NCBI GenBank assembly: GCA_963781105.1
Contig: CAWAED010000003.1
Span: 930,001-994,000, forward strand
Direction: 5' to 3'
Origin: Palsa-295 sp963781105
Lineage (GTDB): Bacteria > Acidobacteriota > Terriglobia > Acidiferrales > UBA7541
DNA: 64,000 bases
The notes under the pieces are model-generated. The model made no database searches. It was not told the DNA's origin and saw only the letters and a program-made list of their open reading frames with translations. How positions within the stretch are numbered: the first letter of the stretch is position 1; every line of letters starts with the position of its first letter. The position numbers were made by a program, and so were the translations under genes. This document shows positions 30,511-38,943 of this stretch, piece after piece.

Positions 30511-31857
30511 ATGAGACCAAAACTCAGGCAGAGACTTTTAGTTCTTGCGATGTTTTTTGTTGCGTTGCTTATTTGTGCTGGGCCGGCTGCGGCGCAGGAT
30601 TGGTTTAAGACCGGGACCGGGCTGGGCGTCAGCAAGGCGCGGTTGGCGGTGCCGGAATTTGCGGTGCGGCAGGCTACGCCGCCGACTTTGGAAAAAACCT
30701 TTCACGATGTGTTGTGGGCGGACCTGGACTATTGCGGAATTCTTGAGATGGTCAGTCCTAGCTTTTATCCGCCGGGAGTGCCGAGCCAGCCAAACGAAGT
30801 GAAATTTGCGGATTGGTCGGGAGCGCCGGCGAACGCGTACATGCTGGCGTACGGCAACCTGACGGCAGACGGCGCGAATCTGGCGGCGGCGGGATTTTTG
30901 TCCGACGTACGCAACCCCCAGGCTCCGATCGCCCTGCAGAAAATTTACCGCGGGCCGGCGACGGATGCGGGCGCGCGAAAGCTGGCGCACCAATTCGCAG
31001 ACGATATCGTCGGGATTTTGAGCGGCGGAGCAGCGGGAATCGCGCAGACGCAGATCGTGTACGTGAGCACCAAGAGCGGAAACAAGGAACTCTGGGAGAT
31101 GGATTATGACGGTTCGAACCAGCACCAATTGACGCACCTGAAGTCCATTTCGCTGACGCCGCGCTGGTCGCCGGATGACACGCGGATTGCGTTCACGTGT
31201 TACGTGCCGTTCCGCGGAGTGGTGTCGCCGCAGATTTGCATGTACTCGACGGTGTCGGACCGCTTGATTTCGTTTCCGCGATATCGCGGGTCGAACAGTT
31301 CGCCGGCGTTTTCGCCGGACGGCCAGCAGATCGCGTTCATGTCCAGCCTGAGCGGAGATCCTCAGATTTACGTGTCAGATATGAACGGAGGGGGATTGAA
31401 GCGGATCACGTTCGCGGCGGGCGTAAGCACGTCTCCGGCATGGAATCCGAAAACCGGGAAGCAGATTGTGTTCGTCAGTGACCGCGCCGGGGACCCGGTG
31501 CTGTATCTGGCGAATTCGGATGGAACCGACGTGCAGAAATTGGACATGCCGGACATGGGTTACGTAGTGGATCCGGCATGGTCACCAAATGGACAACTGC
31601 TGGCATTTAGCTGGCGACGACCCAGCGGCAATTTCGATATCTATATTATGGACATTGTGAACCGCCAACTCGTGGAATTGACACGAGATGCGGGACGCAA
31701 TGAACGTCCGAGTTGGGCGCCGGACGGGCGGCACCTGGTTTTCGAATCCACGCGCACCGGAACGCGGCAGATCTGGTCCATGTTGGCCGATGGAAGCTTG
31801 CCGCGGGAATTGACGTACGAAGGCCAGAACGAATCGCCCAACTGGTCTCCGAAATAA
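30511..31857 (+). CDS. tolB: Tol-Pal system periplasmic protein TolB
   Basis: 448 residues with a signal peptide (LLVLAMFFVALLICAGPAAA). The N-domain (residues ~40-170: RLAVPEFAVRQATPPTLEKT and ADLDYCGILEMVSPSFY) is followed by a six-bladed beta-propeller of repeats of the type RWSPDDTRIAFTCYV, AFSPDGQQIAFMSSLSG, SWAPDGRHLVFESTRTG. TolB binds Pal and links to the TolQRA machine. The length matches E. coli (430). It follows the transducer with a gap of 187 bp holding repeats. Confidence 0.95.
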   Translation: MRPKLRQRLLVLAMFFVALLICAGPAAAQDWFKTGTGLGVSKARLAVPEFAVRQATPPTLEKTFHDVLWADLDYCGILEMVSPSFYPPGVPSQPNEVKFADWSGAPANAYMLAYGNLTADGANLAAAGFLSDVRNPQAPIALQKIYRGPATDAGARKLAHQFADDIVGILSGGAAGIAQTQIVYVSTKSGNKELWEMDYDGSNQHQLTHLKSISLTPRWSPDDTRIAFTCYVPFRGVVSPQICMYSTVSDRLISFPRYRGSNSSPAFSPDGQQIAFMSSLSGDPQIYVSDMNGGGLKRITFAAGVSTSPAWNPKTGKQIVFVSDRAGDPVLYLANSDGTDVQKLDMPDMGYVVDPAWSPNGQLLAFSWRRPSGNFDIYIMDIVNRQLVELTRDAGRNERPSWAPDGRHLVFESTRTGTRQIWSMLADGSLPRELTYEGQNESPNWSPK

Positions 31858-31993
31858 CGTAACAACTATAGATTTTTACCGCCGAACGATGCGGCGAATG
31901 CTTCACCGGGCCATGTACACGAAAAAACCGGGCAGAGTAGGTCGTGATTTACTACCCGCCGGGGGACTCGTGAAACCAAGAAGGAGGCAATCC

Positions 31994-32737
31994 ATGGAAG
32001 TAAGCAGTAGTCGAAAGCTCACGCTCTTGCTGGGCGCGCTGGCGGTGTTTGTGTTTGTGGGTGGATGTAAAAAGCAGGTGGCCACGACTCCGCCAACGAG
32101 CGCGCCACCTGCGCCATCCGCGGCGCAGCCGACGGTGACGTTGAACGCGGCCCCGAGCACGGTGAAGAGCGGCGACACGGTGACACTGACGTGGACGTCC
32201 ACGGATGCGACGGATGCGGATATCGAGCCGGGCGTGGGCAAAGTGGCATTGCAAGGTTCGACGCCTGTGAACCCGACCGAATCCACGACCTACACGATCA
32301 CCGCGACCGGACCGGGCGGAAGCGCTACGGCCACGGCGCGGGTGACCATCAGCACGCCGGAAACAGCGCCCACGACGGCTCCGAACATGAGCGAATTGTT
32401 CGAGCAGAACGTCAAGGATGCGTACTTCGACTTCAACAAGTCCGACATTCGCGCGGACGCGCGGGAAGCGTTGACGAAGGATGCAGAGTTTTTGCGGTCG
32501 TATCCGACGTTGCGGGTGACGATCGAGGGCCATTGCGACGAGCGCGGCTCGACCGAATATAACATCGGTCTGGGCGAGCGGCGGGCGCAGGCGGCCAAGA
32601 ATTACTTGATCTCGCTCGGCATCGGCGCAGACCGGATGGACACAGTGAGCTGGGGCAAAGAGCGGCCATTCTGCACCGAGCACACGGAAGAATGCTGGCA
32701 GCAGAACCGCCGGGCGCACTTCGTGGCGGCGCACTAA
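31994..32737 (+). CDS. pal: Peptidoglycan-associated lipoprotein Pal with Ig-like insert
   Basis: 247 residues from ATG 31994, with AAGGAGG 6 bases upstream. A lipobox FVGGC (residues ~16-20) follows the signal helix (LTLLLGALAVFVFV). After a Pro/Ala linker, residues ~55-130 are an Ig-like domain (TVTLTWTSTDATDADIEPGV; YTITATGPGGSATATARVTI). Then comes OmpA-like domain AYFDFNKSDIRADAREALTK, VTIEGHCDERGSTEYNIGLG and SWGKERPFC, which binds diaminopimelate. Pal is normally about 170 residues; the Ig-like insert makes up the difference. It is the outer-membrane anchor of the Tol system. Confidence 0.93.
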   Translation: MEVSSSRKLTLLLGALAVFVFVGGCKKQVATTPPTSAPPAPSAAQPTVTLNAAPSTVKSGDTVTLTWTSTDATDADIEPGVGKVALQGSTPVNPTESTTYTITATGPGGSATATARVTISTPETAPTTAPNMSELFEQNVKDAYFDFNKSDIRADAREALTKDAEFLRSYPTLRVTIEGHCDERGSTEYNIGLGERRAQAAKNYLISLGIGADRMDTVSWGKERPFCTEHTEECWQQNRRAHFVAAH

Positions 32738-32768
32738 GGGTCAGGCGGATCACCTACTCGGGACCGTG

Positions 32769-32794
32769 GGGGCGGGTCTTAGTCCCGCCCCTAC
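32769..32794. repeat. Intergenic hairpin with CTAC tail (copy 3)
   Basis: GGGGCGGG-tcttagt-CCCGCCCC followed by TAC, 32 bp after the pal stop. It could act as a weak terminator between pal and cpoB. Confidence 0.65.
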
Positions 32795-32883
32795 AAATCC
32801 GAGGCGCGGGCACGCCGCGAAAATTGGCCCAAACCGCTCCTAATCTTTTAAATTAAGCTATGCTCATCCCAGGAGGTACTCCT

Positions 32884-33840
32884 ATGCGCACAAAATCAGT
32901 TGCGCTGGCTGCCGCGGCAGTGTTGGTGGGCGCCATCGGCGGATCGATGCTGAGCCCGCGGCCCACGGGCGCTGTTTCCAGAGAAATTATTCAGTTGCAG
33001 GAACAGGTGTCGCAGCTGCTGCAGGGACAACAAGCCATGCGCACCGCCATTGACGCGAACAACGCTTCCATGCGCACGCTGGTGCAGCAGTCGCTGGATT
33101 CGGTGAACGGATTGGGCGCGCAGATGGGTACGCTGCAAAAGAACGTGCAAGAGGCGACGGCTAACAGCAGCTCGAAAATAGACGCCATGACCTCGCAGAC
33201 GCAGGGACTTTCGGACAATCTGCAAGACGTGCAGGCACGTGTGGGGAAAATCGCCACGCAATTGAACGACATTCAGGGTACATTGCAAAGCATTGACGGC
33301 CGACTGGCGGGCGGCATCGGGCCAGCGCCGGGCGGTTCGCCGGCTCCGGGAACCGGCGGCGCTCCGGGAGCGGCTCCAGCCGGGAACGCTCCGCCGAGCG
33401 GCGCAGGCGGAAATCCGCCGGGGTCGATGCCGGGGATTTCTTCGGACACGTTGTATCAGAACGCACTGCGCGATTTCACGACTGGAAATTACGATTTATC
33501 ACGGCAGGAGTTCAGCGATTACGTGAAACAGTTCCCTTCTACCGACCTGGCTTCGAACGCGCAATTTTATCTGGGCGAGATCGCTTATCAGCAGGGCGAG
33601 TTCAAGGATGCCATCGCGCAGTACAACCTGGTGCTGGAGAACTATCCCCAGAGCTATAAGCAAGGCGCTTCGTTGTTGAAGAAGGGGTTTGCGGAAATTG
33701 CATTGGGAACGAAGGCCAGCGGAATTCGGGATTTGCGCGAGGTGGCGCGGAGATTTCCCGGAACCGACGATGCGCGACGAGCGCAGGCAAAGTTGAAAGA
33801 GCTGGGGGTTGCGACCACGGCGCATCCTGCGACGCGGTAG
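32884..33840 (+). CDS. cpoB: Tol-pal system protein CpoB/YbgF
   Basis: 318 residues from ATG 32884 behind AGGAGG. A signal helix (VALAAAAVLVGAIGGSMLS) precedes a coiled-coil N-domain (~30-145: REIIQLQEQVSQLLQGQQAM; LQKNVQEATANSSSKIDAMT), a Gly/Pro linker, and three TPR repeats (YQNALRDFTTGNYDLSRQEF; AQFYLGEIAYQQGEFKDAIA; GFAEIALGTKASGIRDLREV). This is the CpoB plan. In E. coli it coordinates septal peptidoglycan synthesis with outer-membrane constriction. Last gene of the tol cluster. Confidence 0.92.
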   Translation: MRTKSVALAAAAVLVGAIGGSMLSPRPTGAVSREIIQLQEQVSQLLQGQQAMRTAIDANNASMRTLVQQSLDSVNGLGAQMGTLQKNVQEATANSSSKIDAMTSQTQGLSDNLQDVQARVGKIATQLNDIQGTLQSIDGRLAGGIGPAPGGSPAPGTGGAPGAAPAGNAPPSGAGGNPPGSMPGISSDTLYQNALRDFTTGNYDLSRQEFSDYVKQFPSTDLASNAQFYLGEIAYQQGEFKDAIAQYNLVLENYPQSYKQGASLLKKGFAEIALGTKASGIRDLREVARRFPGTDDARRAQAKLKELGVATTAHPATR

Positions 33841-34139
33841 GTCCGGCGCTACGGATTCATAACAAGGGCGGACTCGACGATTGCTTCCAACTGGTCACCA
33901 CAGGCGTTCCTTCCTACTGTCTGTTCAACACATCGATGGCGCACTGAAGTGCGCCGCTACCAGAGCAAAGTCTTAAGAACCGTGCTCCGAACGTGCGTGT
34001 GGATATCTTTTCGCGGGTTCGGAATCCGTTGTCTACCTCGCATCAGGCCTAAGTCCCCGGTAATCGCTGTATAGAAATTGCTGTGTGTCCGCGTCTAGAG
34101 TCGAGGCGTCAGGCTGATTGGAAACTTGAGGAGGATGCG
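33841..34139. other. Gap of about 300 bp after cpoB
   Basis: No protein-like frame is visible. It contains the GCTAC-tailed hairpin at 33938-33960 and the GAGGA ribosome site of the next gene. The remainder shows no repeat or motif I can name. Confidence 0.4.
33938..33960. repeat. Intergenic hairpin with GCTAC tail (copy 4)
   Basis: GGCGCACT-ga-AGTGCGCC followed by GCTAC, identical to copy 2 at 23881-23903 and including the preceding CGAT. Confidence 0.75.
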
Positions 34140-34349
34140 ATGCCAGCGAGAAAGGGATCGAGGCGGAAATACGGAGAGGCAGCCAGCAAAACCGTCGAGA
34201 GTGCGATGCGTCGGGAGAAGCGCGGCACGTTGCGTTCGGGAAAAGGCGGCAAGGGCGGGAGAGTCACGAGCCGCAAGCAGGCGATCGCGATTGGTCTTTC
34301 GGAAGCGCGCAAGAAGGGCGCGAAGGTTCCGCGCAAACAGTCCAGCTGA
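34140..34349 (+). CDS. Small basic protein, DUF6496-like
   Basis: 69 residues from ATG 34140 with GAGGA upstream. It is very rich in Lys and Arg (ARKGSRRKYGEAASKTVESA; RGTLRSGKGGKGGRVTSRKQ), then AIAIGLSEARKKGAKVP. The last motif (SRKQAIAIGLSEARKKGAKV) is typical of DUF6496 proteins. Their function is unknown; the charge suggests binding to nucleic acid. It is a single gene between cpoB and a converging membrane protein. Confidence 0.78.
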   Translation: MPARKGSRRKYGEAASKTVESAMRREKRGTLRSGKGGKGGRVTSRKQAIAIGLSEARKKGAKVPRKQSS

Positions 34350-34387
34350 GCAATCCTGAAAATTTTCGTGACGCGTTGTTCGCGCGA

Positions 34388-34837
34388 TCAGGCGCGGAGA
34401 TTATCTGGCTGCCAATCGCGGATCAATTGCTTGATCGCCTTACGTTCGCGGAGATTTTCCGCGAGGACTTTGCGGGCAAGATCGGGGAGTTCGGCGTCGC
34501 CGGCAAAGCGGAGAGCAACCAACTGGCTTGCCGTGAATTCCGGTATGCGTGGGCGTACATCGGCCGGGAGCAAGTTCTGGAGACGCAGCTGCATTTCCAG
34601 GCGGATTACGCGGTCTTGCACAGCGAGAGCGAACATGCGGGCATATAGCGCGAGGAGCAAGAGTGCGGCTGCAACGAGAAATCCCAGGACGGGATGCCAC
34701 GAAAGGGTTTCTGTGCGGATCGAGCGCACTAGGCCGAAGATGGATGAGACGAGATTGACCGCCAGAATCGGAAGGACGACGTAGTGGAACATGGGTACGA
34801 TCTTGGCGTGGTTCGCGAAATTTTGAGTTTGGGGCAT
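34388..34837 (-). CDS. DUF6526 membrane protein
   Basis: 149 residues. Two helices lie near the N-terminus: VVLPILAVNLVSSIFGLV (~19-36) and GFLVAAALLLLALYARMFAL (~52-71). The rest is cytoplasmic and charged: RVIRLEMQLRLQNLLPADVR, ASQLVALRFAGDAELPDLAR, RERKAIKQLIRDWQPDNLR. The order NFANHAKIVPMFHYVVLP with this C-domain is that of DUF6526. Function unknown. It converges on the small basic protein gene. Confidence 0.82.
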   Translation of the reverse strand: MPQTQNFANHAKIVPMFHYVVLPILAVNLVSSIFGLVRSIRTETLSWHPVLGFLVAAALLLLALYARMFALAVQDRVIRLEMQLRLQNLLPADVRPRIPEFTASQLVALRFAGDAELPDLARKVLAENLRERKAIKQLIRDWQPDNLRA

Positions 34838-34945
34838 GGGCGCCTCCAGAGCGTTGCTGCTCGTGCTGCGGAATTCTAGCAGAGTTTCGAGGCGGTGCTG
34901 AGCATGCGCCGCATTGAAATTCGGCGCTCGTTTAGTCGCGTTCGG

Positions 34946-35308
34946 TTAGTCATGGTGGAAATAGAAGAGATTCCCGTCCAGATCCTGCACGGTGAACTGC
35001 CGTAGCCCCCAAGGCTTTTTTTCCAGGGGATCCACGATATTCGCACCTGACGACTTCAGCTCCTGGTACGACGCATCGATATCTTCGGCGTACACCCAGT
35101 GCACGGCAGGTTCGAACGGTGGCTTCCTCTTGCGAAAAAATATCGCCACACCAGGGCGTGACACGGACCCAATTTCTTTGCCTGGGTAGAGCCATCCGAT
35201 CTCAAAACCGAGTGCGTCGCGGTAATGCAGTTGCGCGCGTTCGACATCAGCGACCGGCAACTCCGGCACCGGCTGGCCAATTGTGCTCAATTTGGCTTTT
35301 GCGCTCAC
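34946..35308 (-). CDS. VOC-family (glyoxalase/bleomycin-resistance-like) protein
   Basis: 120 residues from a GTG at 35306-35308 with AGGAA 7 bases upstream; the frame is open for 13 more codons. One VOC domain is visible: PVPELPVADVERAQLHYRDA, LGFEIGWLYPGKEIGSVSRP, HWVYAEDIDASYQELKSSGA, FTVQDLDGNLFYFHH. Glu-His-type metal ligands cannot be assigned with confidence, so it may be a binding protein or a dioxygenase/isomerase of this fold. Another VOC gene is at 63305-63736. Confidence 0.82.
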   Translation of the reverse strand: MSAKAKLSTIGQPVPELPVADVERAQLHYRDALGFEIGWLYPGKEIGSVSRPGVAIFFRKRKPPFEPAVHWVYAEDIDASYQELKSSGANIVDPLEKKPWGLRQFTVQDLDGNLFYFHHD

Positions 35309-35444
35309 AGAGATTTCCTTTATGCATTGAAACTGCGCACACGTCAAACTGGGGCGCCGTCGTCGGCGCGGCTTTTTTCCATCCCATAGGCTAGTTCAGT
35401 TATACTCAGCGGTTCAGGGCAATCTAGCGAAGAGGCAGGTACAC

Positions 35445-35933
35445 ATGTCAGTGAACAAGGCGATATTGGTGGGCCGGTTGGGACGTGATCCGGAGACGAG
35501 ATTTACCGGAGGCGGGCAAGCGGTGGCGAATTTTTCTGTGGCGACTGACGAGACGTATAAGGACAAGAACGGTGAGCGCCAGAAGCGCACCGAGTGGCAC
35601 AAGATCGTGGTGTGGGGCAAGCAGGCGGAGATCGCGCAGCAATATCTGAAGAAGGGCTCCTTGGTGTTCATCGAGGGCCGGATTCAATCGCGCGAGTGGC
35701 AGGACAAGGAAGGCCAGAAGCGGACGAGCTTTGAAATTGTGGCGACGAACTTCCGGATGTTGGGCGGCCGGGCGGATGGCGCCGCGGCAGGAGCGGGAGC
35801 CGGCGCTTCACATAGTGGTGGAGGCGGTTTTAGCGGCGGGCGTCCGGCGGACCCGGATACGGAAGGCGGTCCGATGCATGACGAGCCGAGCGGAGCCGGG
35901 CCGGAAATTTCAGACGAGGATATTCCCTTCTAG
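35445..35933 (+). CDS. ssb: Single-stranded DNA-binding protein
   Basis: 162 residues from ATG 35445 behind GAGGCAGG. The OB-fold (residues 1-110) has SVNKAILVGRLGRDPETRFT, ATDETYKDKNGERQKRTEWH, VVWGKQAEIAQQYLKKGSLV and EIVATNFRMLGG. A Gly/Ala linker leads to the acidic tip ISDEDIPF that recruits partner enzymes. The length matches E. coli SSB (178). A TTATACT at about 35399-35405 may be its -10 box. A strong hairpin terminator follows at 36001-36024. Confidence 0.96.
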   Translation: MSVNKAILVGRLGRDPETRFTGGGQAVANFSVATDETYKDKNGERQKRTEWHKIVVWGKQAEIAQQYLKKGSLVFIEGRIQSREWQDKEGQKRTSFEIVATNFRMLGGRADGAAAGAGAGASHSGGGGFSGGRPADPDTEGGPMHDEPSGAGPEISDEDIPF

Positions 35934-36000
35934 TAGTTGGCGCGAAAAAGTCTAGGCGTGGCTTCAGAGGCTGATGCCCGCCGAACAAACGCACGACGTT

Positions 36001-36024
36001 ACGGCGGGGCTGAGGCCCCGCCGT
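36001..36024. terminator. Hairpin terminator between convergent ssb and DUF2846-like gene
   Basis: ACGGCGGGGC (36001-36010) and GCCCCGCCGT (36015-36024) are perfect 10-base arms with a TGAG loop, followed by TCCTTTT. It stands between the stops of two converging genes and can serve both. Confidence 0.75.
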
Positions 36025-36040
36025 TCCTTTTCGTCCACAC

Positions 36041-36565
36041 CTATTTTTTCGGCCGTGAAACGGCGTAGGGCGAAATCGAAATTAGATATTTCGCTTCATC
36101 GGGATTTACTGCGCCGAAATCAGAATAGGTGGCGGCGTTGCCCAAGCCATAGATGGCGTGAATCCTGAAATAATAGGTTTTTCCTGCCTCCGCTGTAAAA
36201 CCGAATAGGGCAAGCGGCTTTGTCACGATGCCGAACTGCGGCAAGCGGTTCGCGCAGAGATGATGTTCACCGGGATTGACCGAGAAGAAAAAATAGGAAT
36301 CTCCGTGGGTCGCGCCGATCCAGGAGCCGTCCATCCCCACCCGTGTTGTCGTATCACACTTCAGACAATCGGCGTGGTCTTCATCCTGAATGATGTAAAC
36401 CAGCGCCTTGCCTGGTTCGAGATGGGCGGGGTGCTCGGATGAATCCTTCTTGATATCGAAATGCACATCGAATTGGCCACAGGCTGCCTCCGGATTGGAG
36501 GGAATGGCCCGGTTCTGAGCAAATGCGGACGATGTGAGAAGAAGGACCGCGAACAAAGTCTTCAT
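36041..36565 (-). CDS. Secreted DUF2846-like protein, copy 1
   Basis: 174 residues with a signal peptide (KTLFAVLLLTSSAFAQ). The mature part follows DUF2846: GKALVYIIQDEDHADCLKCD, RVGMDGSWIGATHGDSYFFF, VNPGEHHLCANRL, FTAEAGKTYYFRI. It has two close cysteines in DCLKCD, absent from its paralogue. The neighbour at 36668-37195 has the same order of segments and the same end (SPY[AS][VI]S[RQ]PKK), so they are a tandem duplicate. DUF2846 function is unknown. Confidence 0.8.
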   Translation of the reverse strand: MKTLFAVLLLTSSAFAQNRAIPSNPEAACGQFDVHFDIKKDSSEHPAHLEPGKALVYIIQDEDHADCLKCDTTTRVGMDGSWIGATHGDSYFFFSVNPGEHHLCANRLPQFGIVTKPLALFGFTAEAGKTYYFRIHAIYGLGNAATYSDFGAVNPDEAKYLISISPYAVSRPKK

Positions 36566-36595
36566 ACGTCGCTCCTGTGCTGCCGGCGAGCAGGT

Positions 36596-36617
36596 GCGGC
36601 CTGAAGGCCGCCGCTAC
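36596..36617. repeat. Intergenic hairpin with GCTAC tail (copy 5)
   Basis: GCGGCC-tgaa-GGCCGC followed by CGCTAC, in the gap between the two DUF2846-like genes. Confidence 0.7.
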
Positions 36618-36667
36618 AACGTCAAATTCCGAGAGCGGGCGAGAAGCCAGCGCGACGATCCAACCGT

Positions 36668-37195
36668 TTACTTCTTCGGCTGCGAAATGCTGTAGGGCGA
36701 ACGTTCGATGAGGAGCCGCGCTTCGTCGGCATTGGTCTTCAGCAGATCGAACAAGAACACTCCGTGATCGCCGCCTGTGATTCTGATGCGGAAGTAATAG
36801 GTCTTTCCGGCTTCCGCGTCCAGATCGTTCAAAGTAATTATTTGCGCGCGGGCAAATTTGGACTGCCAACGCGCGCAAAGATGATGCTCGCCCGGCTCGA
36901 CCGTCGCAAAGAAGTAGGAGTCAGCGCGGTTCGCGCCCACCCACGCGCCATCCACGGCGATCCGGATGGTGAAGTCGTTGATCACACTGACGTTTTGAGT
37001 CTGCACGAAGTAGACCAGGGCCTTAGTGGCGTCATACGCAGGCAGGTGCTGCCCTTGGTAATCGAATTTTACGTTGAAGTTGACGTTGGCGGGTCCGCAC
37101 GCATCCTCGGGTTGAGAAAGCGGAATATTGGTTTGCGTCCAGGAGGAAGATGCAAATAAAAGGATTACGAAGAGGATCCTAAACGCTTGCTTCAT
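36668..37195 (-). CDS. Secreted DUF2846-like protein, copy 2
   Basis: 175 residues from ATG 37193-37195 with AAAAGGAG upstream. Signal peptide FRILFVILLFASSSWTQ. The DUF2846-like segments are KALVYFVQTQNVSVINDFTI, VDGAWVGANRADSYFFATV, EPGEHHLCARWQSKFAR, AEAGKTYYFRIRITGGD. It is the diverged tandem duplicate of 36041-36565 and lies upstream of it on the same strand, with a 102-bp gap that holds a hairpin. Confidence 0.8.
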   Translation of the reverse strand: MKQAFRILFVILLFASSSWTQTNIPLSQPEDACGPANVNFNVKFDYQGQHLPAYDATKALVYFVQTQNVSVINDFTIRIAVDGAWVGANRADSYFFATVEPGEHHLCARWQSKFARAQIITLNDLDAEAGKTYYFRIRITGGDHGVFLFDLLKTNADEARLLIERSPYSISQPKK

Positions 37196-37276
37196 CGTTG
37201 GCTCCTTTTACAGCCGCTTTGCGCACACTCCGACCTGGCACATTCTTCGCTGCTGGATATTGGACGATAGCGCGAG

Positions 37277-37684
37277 CTAGTGAGGGGGCGGATGCTGCTC
37301 GCCTTCTTTTTTGCGTTGCTCGTCTATACGAGCCATGAAGGCTTCGAACTTGGGCAGTTGTTCGGGGGTGAGGATGGCGCGAATGCGCGCGCGGCCTTGC
37401 TGGCGCAATTGCTCGCGCTGGACGTCTGCGGGAGCGTAGGCAGCGCGAATTTTCGATTTGGTGTCGTCCACAATGGAGCTGAGCTGCTGTTGCTGATCGG
37501 GAGTGAGTTGCAGTTCGCGCGTCAATTCACTCACGATTTGGGTGTGCGTCGGCGGGCCGGCCGGATGGCCGCCCCAGACGCGCTCGCCCCAGAGATGGTT
37601 GCCGAGGCCCCCGAGCAAGACGCCGAGTATAAAGACCACCAGGACCAGGATGGCCGCTTCGCCTCGTGTTTTGCTATTTTCCAT
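37277..37684 (-). CDS. CpxP/LTXXQ-like periplasmic heavy-metal/stress sensor
   Basis: 135 residues. One N-terminal helix (AAILVLVVFILGVLLGGLG) then a helical periplasmic domain with LQLTPDQQQQLSSIVDDTKS and RIRAILTPEQLPKFEAFMAR. Both LTPDQ and LTPEQ match the LTxxQ repeat of CpxP/Spy/CnrX proteins. It overlaps the end of the anti-sigma gene by 11 bases and so belongs to the rpoE-type operon, fitting a sensor role. It is membrane-anchored instead of free. Confidence 0.83.
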   Translation of the reverse strand: MENSKTRGEAAILVLVVFILGVLLGGLGNHLWGERVWGGHPAGPPTHTQIVSELTRELQLTPDQQQQLSSIVDDTKSKIRAAYAPADVQREQLRQQGRARIRAILTPEQLPKFEAFMARIDEQRKKEGEQHPPPH

Positions 37685-38165
37685 GGTTCGTTTCCGCCAT
37701 CATCAGCAGGACATCATCGGAGCTGGCCGGTACGGAGGAGTGTTCGGGGACCAACTCCGGAAGCGTGTTGGCAGCCACCAGCGACTGGTCTGACCGGATT
37801 TGATTGTGACGAGAGACATCAAAGGTGACGAGCAGCACGAGCGCGAAAGCAGCGGTGGCAGCAAAACGCCATGCCACTGAAATGAACGACTGCCAGACGC
37901 CCTTGCCTTCGTTGAGATGAAGTCCGGCACGGATGCGAGCCATCACCAGATGGCTGAAGCCGGGACCGGGATCGGCCGCCGGCTCAGCGACGCGGAGCAG
38001 TCGCGCGCTGAGCACGGCTTCATCGAGCGCAGCGCGGCAGCCGGAGCAAGTCTTCAAGTGTTCCGAGAGAGCCGTGGCCTCGGAGCCGCCCAGATCGCCA
38101 TTGAGATGATCTTCGAGGGCGGCTTCATATTCCTGACACGCCACGGAACGATAGTCTTCATTCAT
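37674..38165 (-). CDS. Zinc-finger anti-sigma factor
   Basis: 163 residues from ATG 38163-38165. The cytoplasmic N-domain has the anti-sigma zinc-binding pattern C-x(n)-HLKTCSGCRAALDEA (CxxC with the upstream His), residues ~10-50. Then a helix ~95-112 (FAATAAFALVLLVTF) and a periplasmic Ser/Pro/Asp tail (HSSVPASSDDVLLMMAE). It probably holds the sigma factor encoded just upstream, with the LTXXQ protein downstream as sensor. The gap to the sigma gene is 26 bp. Confidence 0.87.
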   Translation of the reverse strand: MNEDYRSVACQEYEAALEDHLNGDLGGSEATALSEHLKTCSGCRAALDEAVLSARLLRVAEPAADPGPGFSHLVMARIRAGLHLNEGKGVWQSFISVAWRFAATAAFALVLLVTFDVSRHNQIRSDQSLVAANTLPELVPEHSSVPASSDDVLLMMAETNHGK

Positions 38166-38191
38166 AGCCGTTGGTCCTTTCCTTTCTTACC

Positions 38192-38851
38192 TTACGGAGA
38201 CTGCTCAGGAGCTTCCTTGAGCCTCCGGCGGTAAACATCCATCAAGCGAGCGCGAGCTCGGAACAGGCGCACTTTTACCGTATTGACGTTGAGATCGAGA
38301 ATTTCCGCTAATTCCTGTACCGAGAAGCCTTCCACTTCCTTCAGCACGAGCAGGGCACGATCCTGCTCCGGCAGCTTCTCCATCATGCGTTCGAGGAGGT
38401 CGCGGGCCTCGGCACGGTCCATGGGGCTGGCCGGAGGCCGGTCGGCGGAAACCACGCCGTCCAGTCGCGAAACCTGCTCCTCGGAAAGGTCGGCTTCATA
38501 AACGAGCGGCCGAACTTTCTTCTTGCGCAGGTAATCCCAGCACTCATTCACCGAAATCTTATACAGCCAGGTGGAAAAGGCCGCGCGCTGGTCAAAGCGC
38601 TTCAGCGATACAAACACCTTCAAGAAAACTTGCTGGACGACGTCTTCCACATCTTCGCGGCGGCGCAAAATGCCGCTGACCAGGCCGAAAACACGCTGCT
38701 GATGGCGCCGGATCAGCTCCTCAAAAGCGGCCTCTTCGCCGCTTTGGGCCAAGCGGACCAGTTGCCTTTCTTCTTCACCCTTCTCGCGCCGGGTGACCGG
38801 GAGCGGAATGGCGGAAGCGCTGGCTGCCATACTCTTTGGGACGTCAGGCAT
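38192..38851 (-). CDS. ECF (RpoE-like) sigma factor
   Basis: 219 residues from ATG 38849-38851; an internal ATG at 38828-38830 is an alternative. The region 2 sequence is RLAQSGEEAAFEELIRRHQQ, FGLVSGILRRREDVEDVVQQ and TWLYKISVNECWDYLRKK. Region 4 is LPEQDRALLVLKEVEGFSVQ, then ELAEILDLNVNTVKVRLFRA. A linker rich in acidic residues separates them. The next two genes are an anti-sigma factor and an LTXXQ protein. The start codons of this gene and the divergent XRE regulator are about 92 bp apart, so they share a control region. Confidence 0.93.
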   Translation of the reverse strand: MPDVPKSMAASASAIPLPVTRREKGEEERQLVRLAQSGEEAAFEELIRRHQQRVFGLVSGILRRREDVEDVVQQVFLKVFVSLKRFDQRAAFSTWLYKISVNECWDYLRKKKVRPLVYEADLSEEQVSRLDGVVSADRPPASPMDRAEARDLLERMMEKLPEQDRALLVLKEVEGFSVQELAEILDLNVNTVKVRLFRARARLMDVYRRRLKEAPEQSP

Positions 38852-38943
38852 CGGTTTCCGGTTACAGGGGAAGTTTGGAGCCGCTTCCCGGGTGTGCAAA
38901 TCTGTTGTTGCAGCAGTCAGAGTACCATGTGACAATACCGCCC

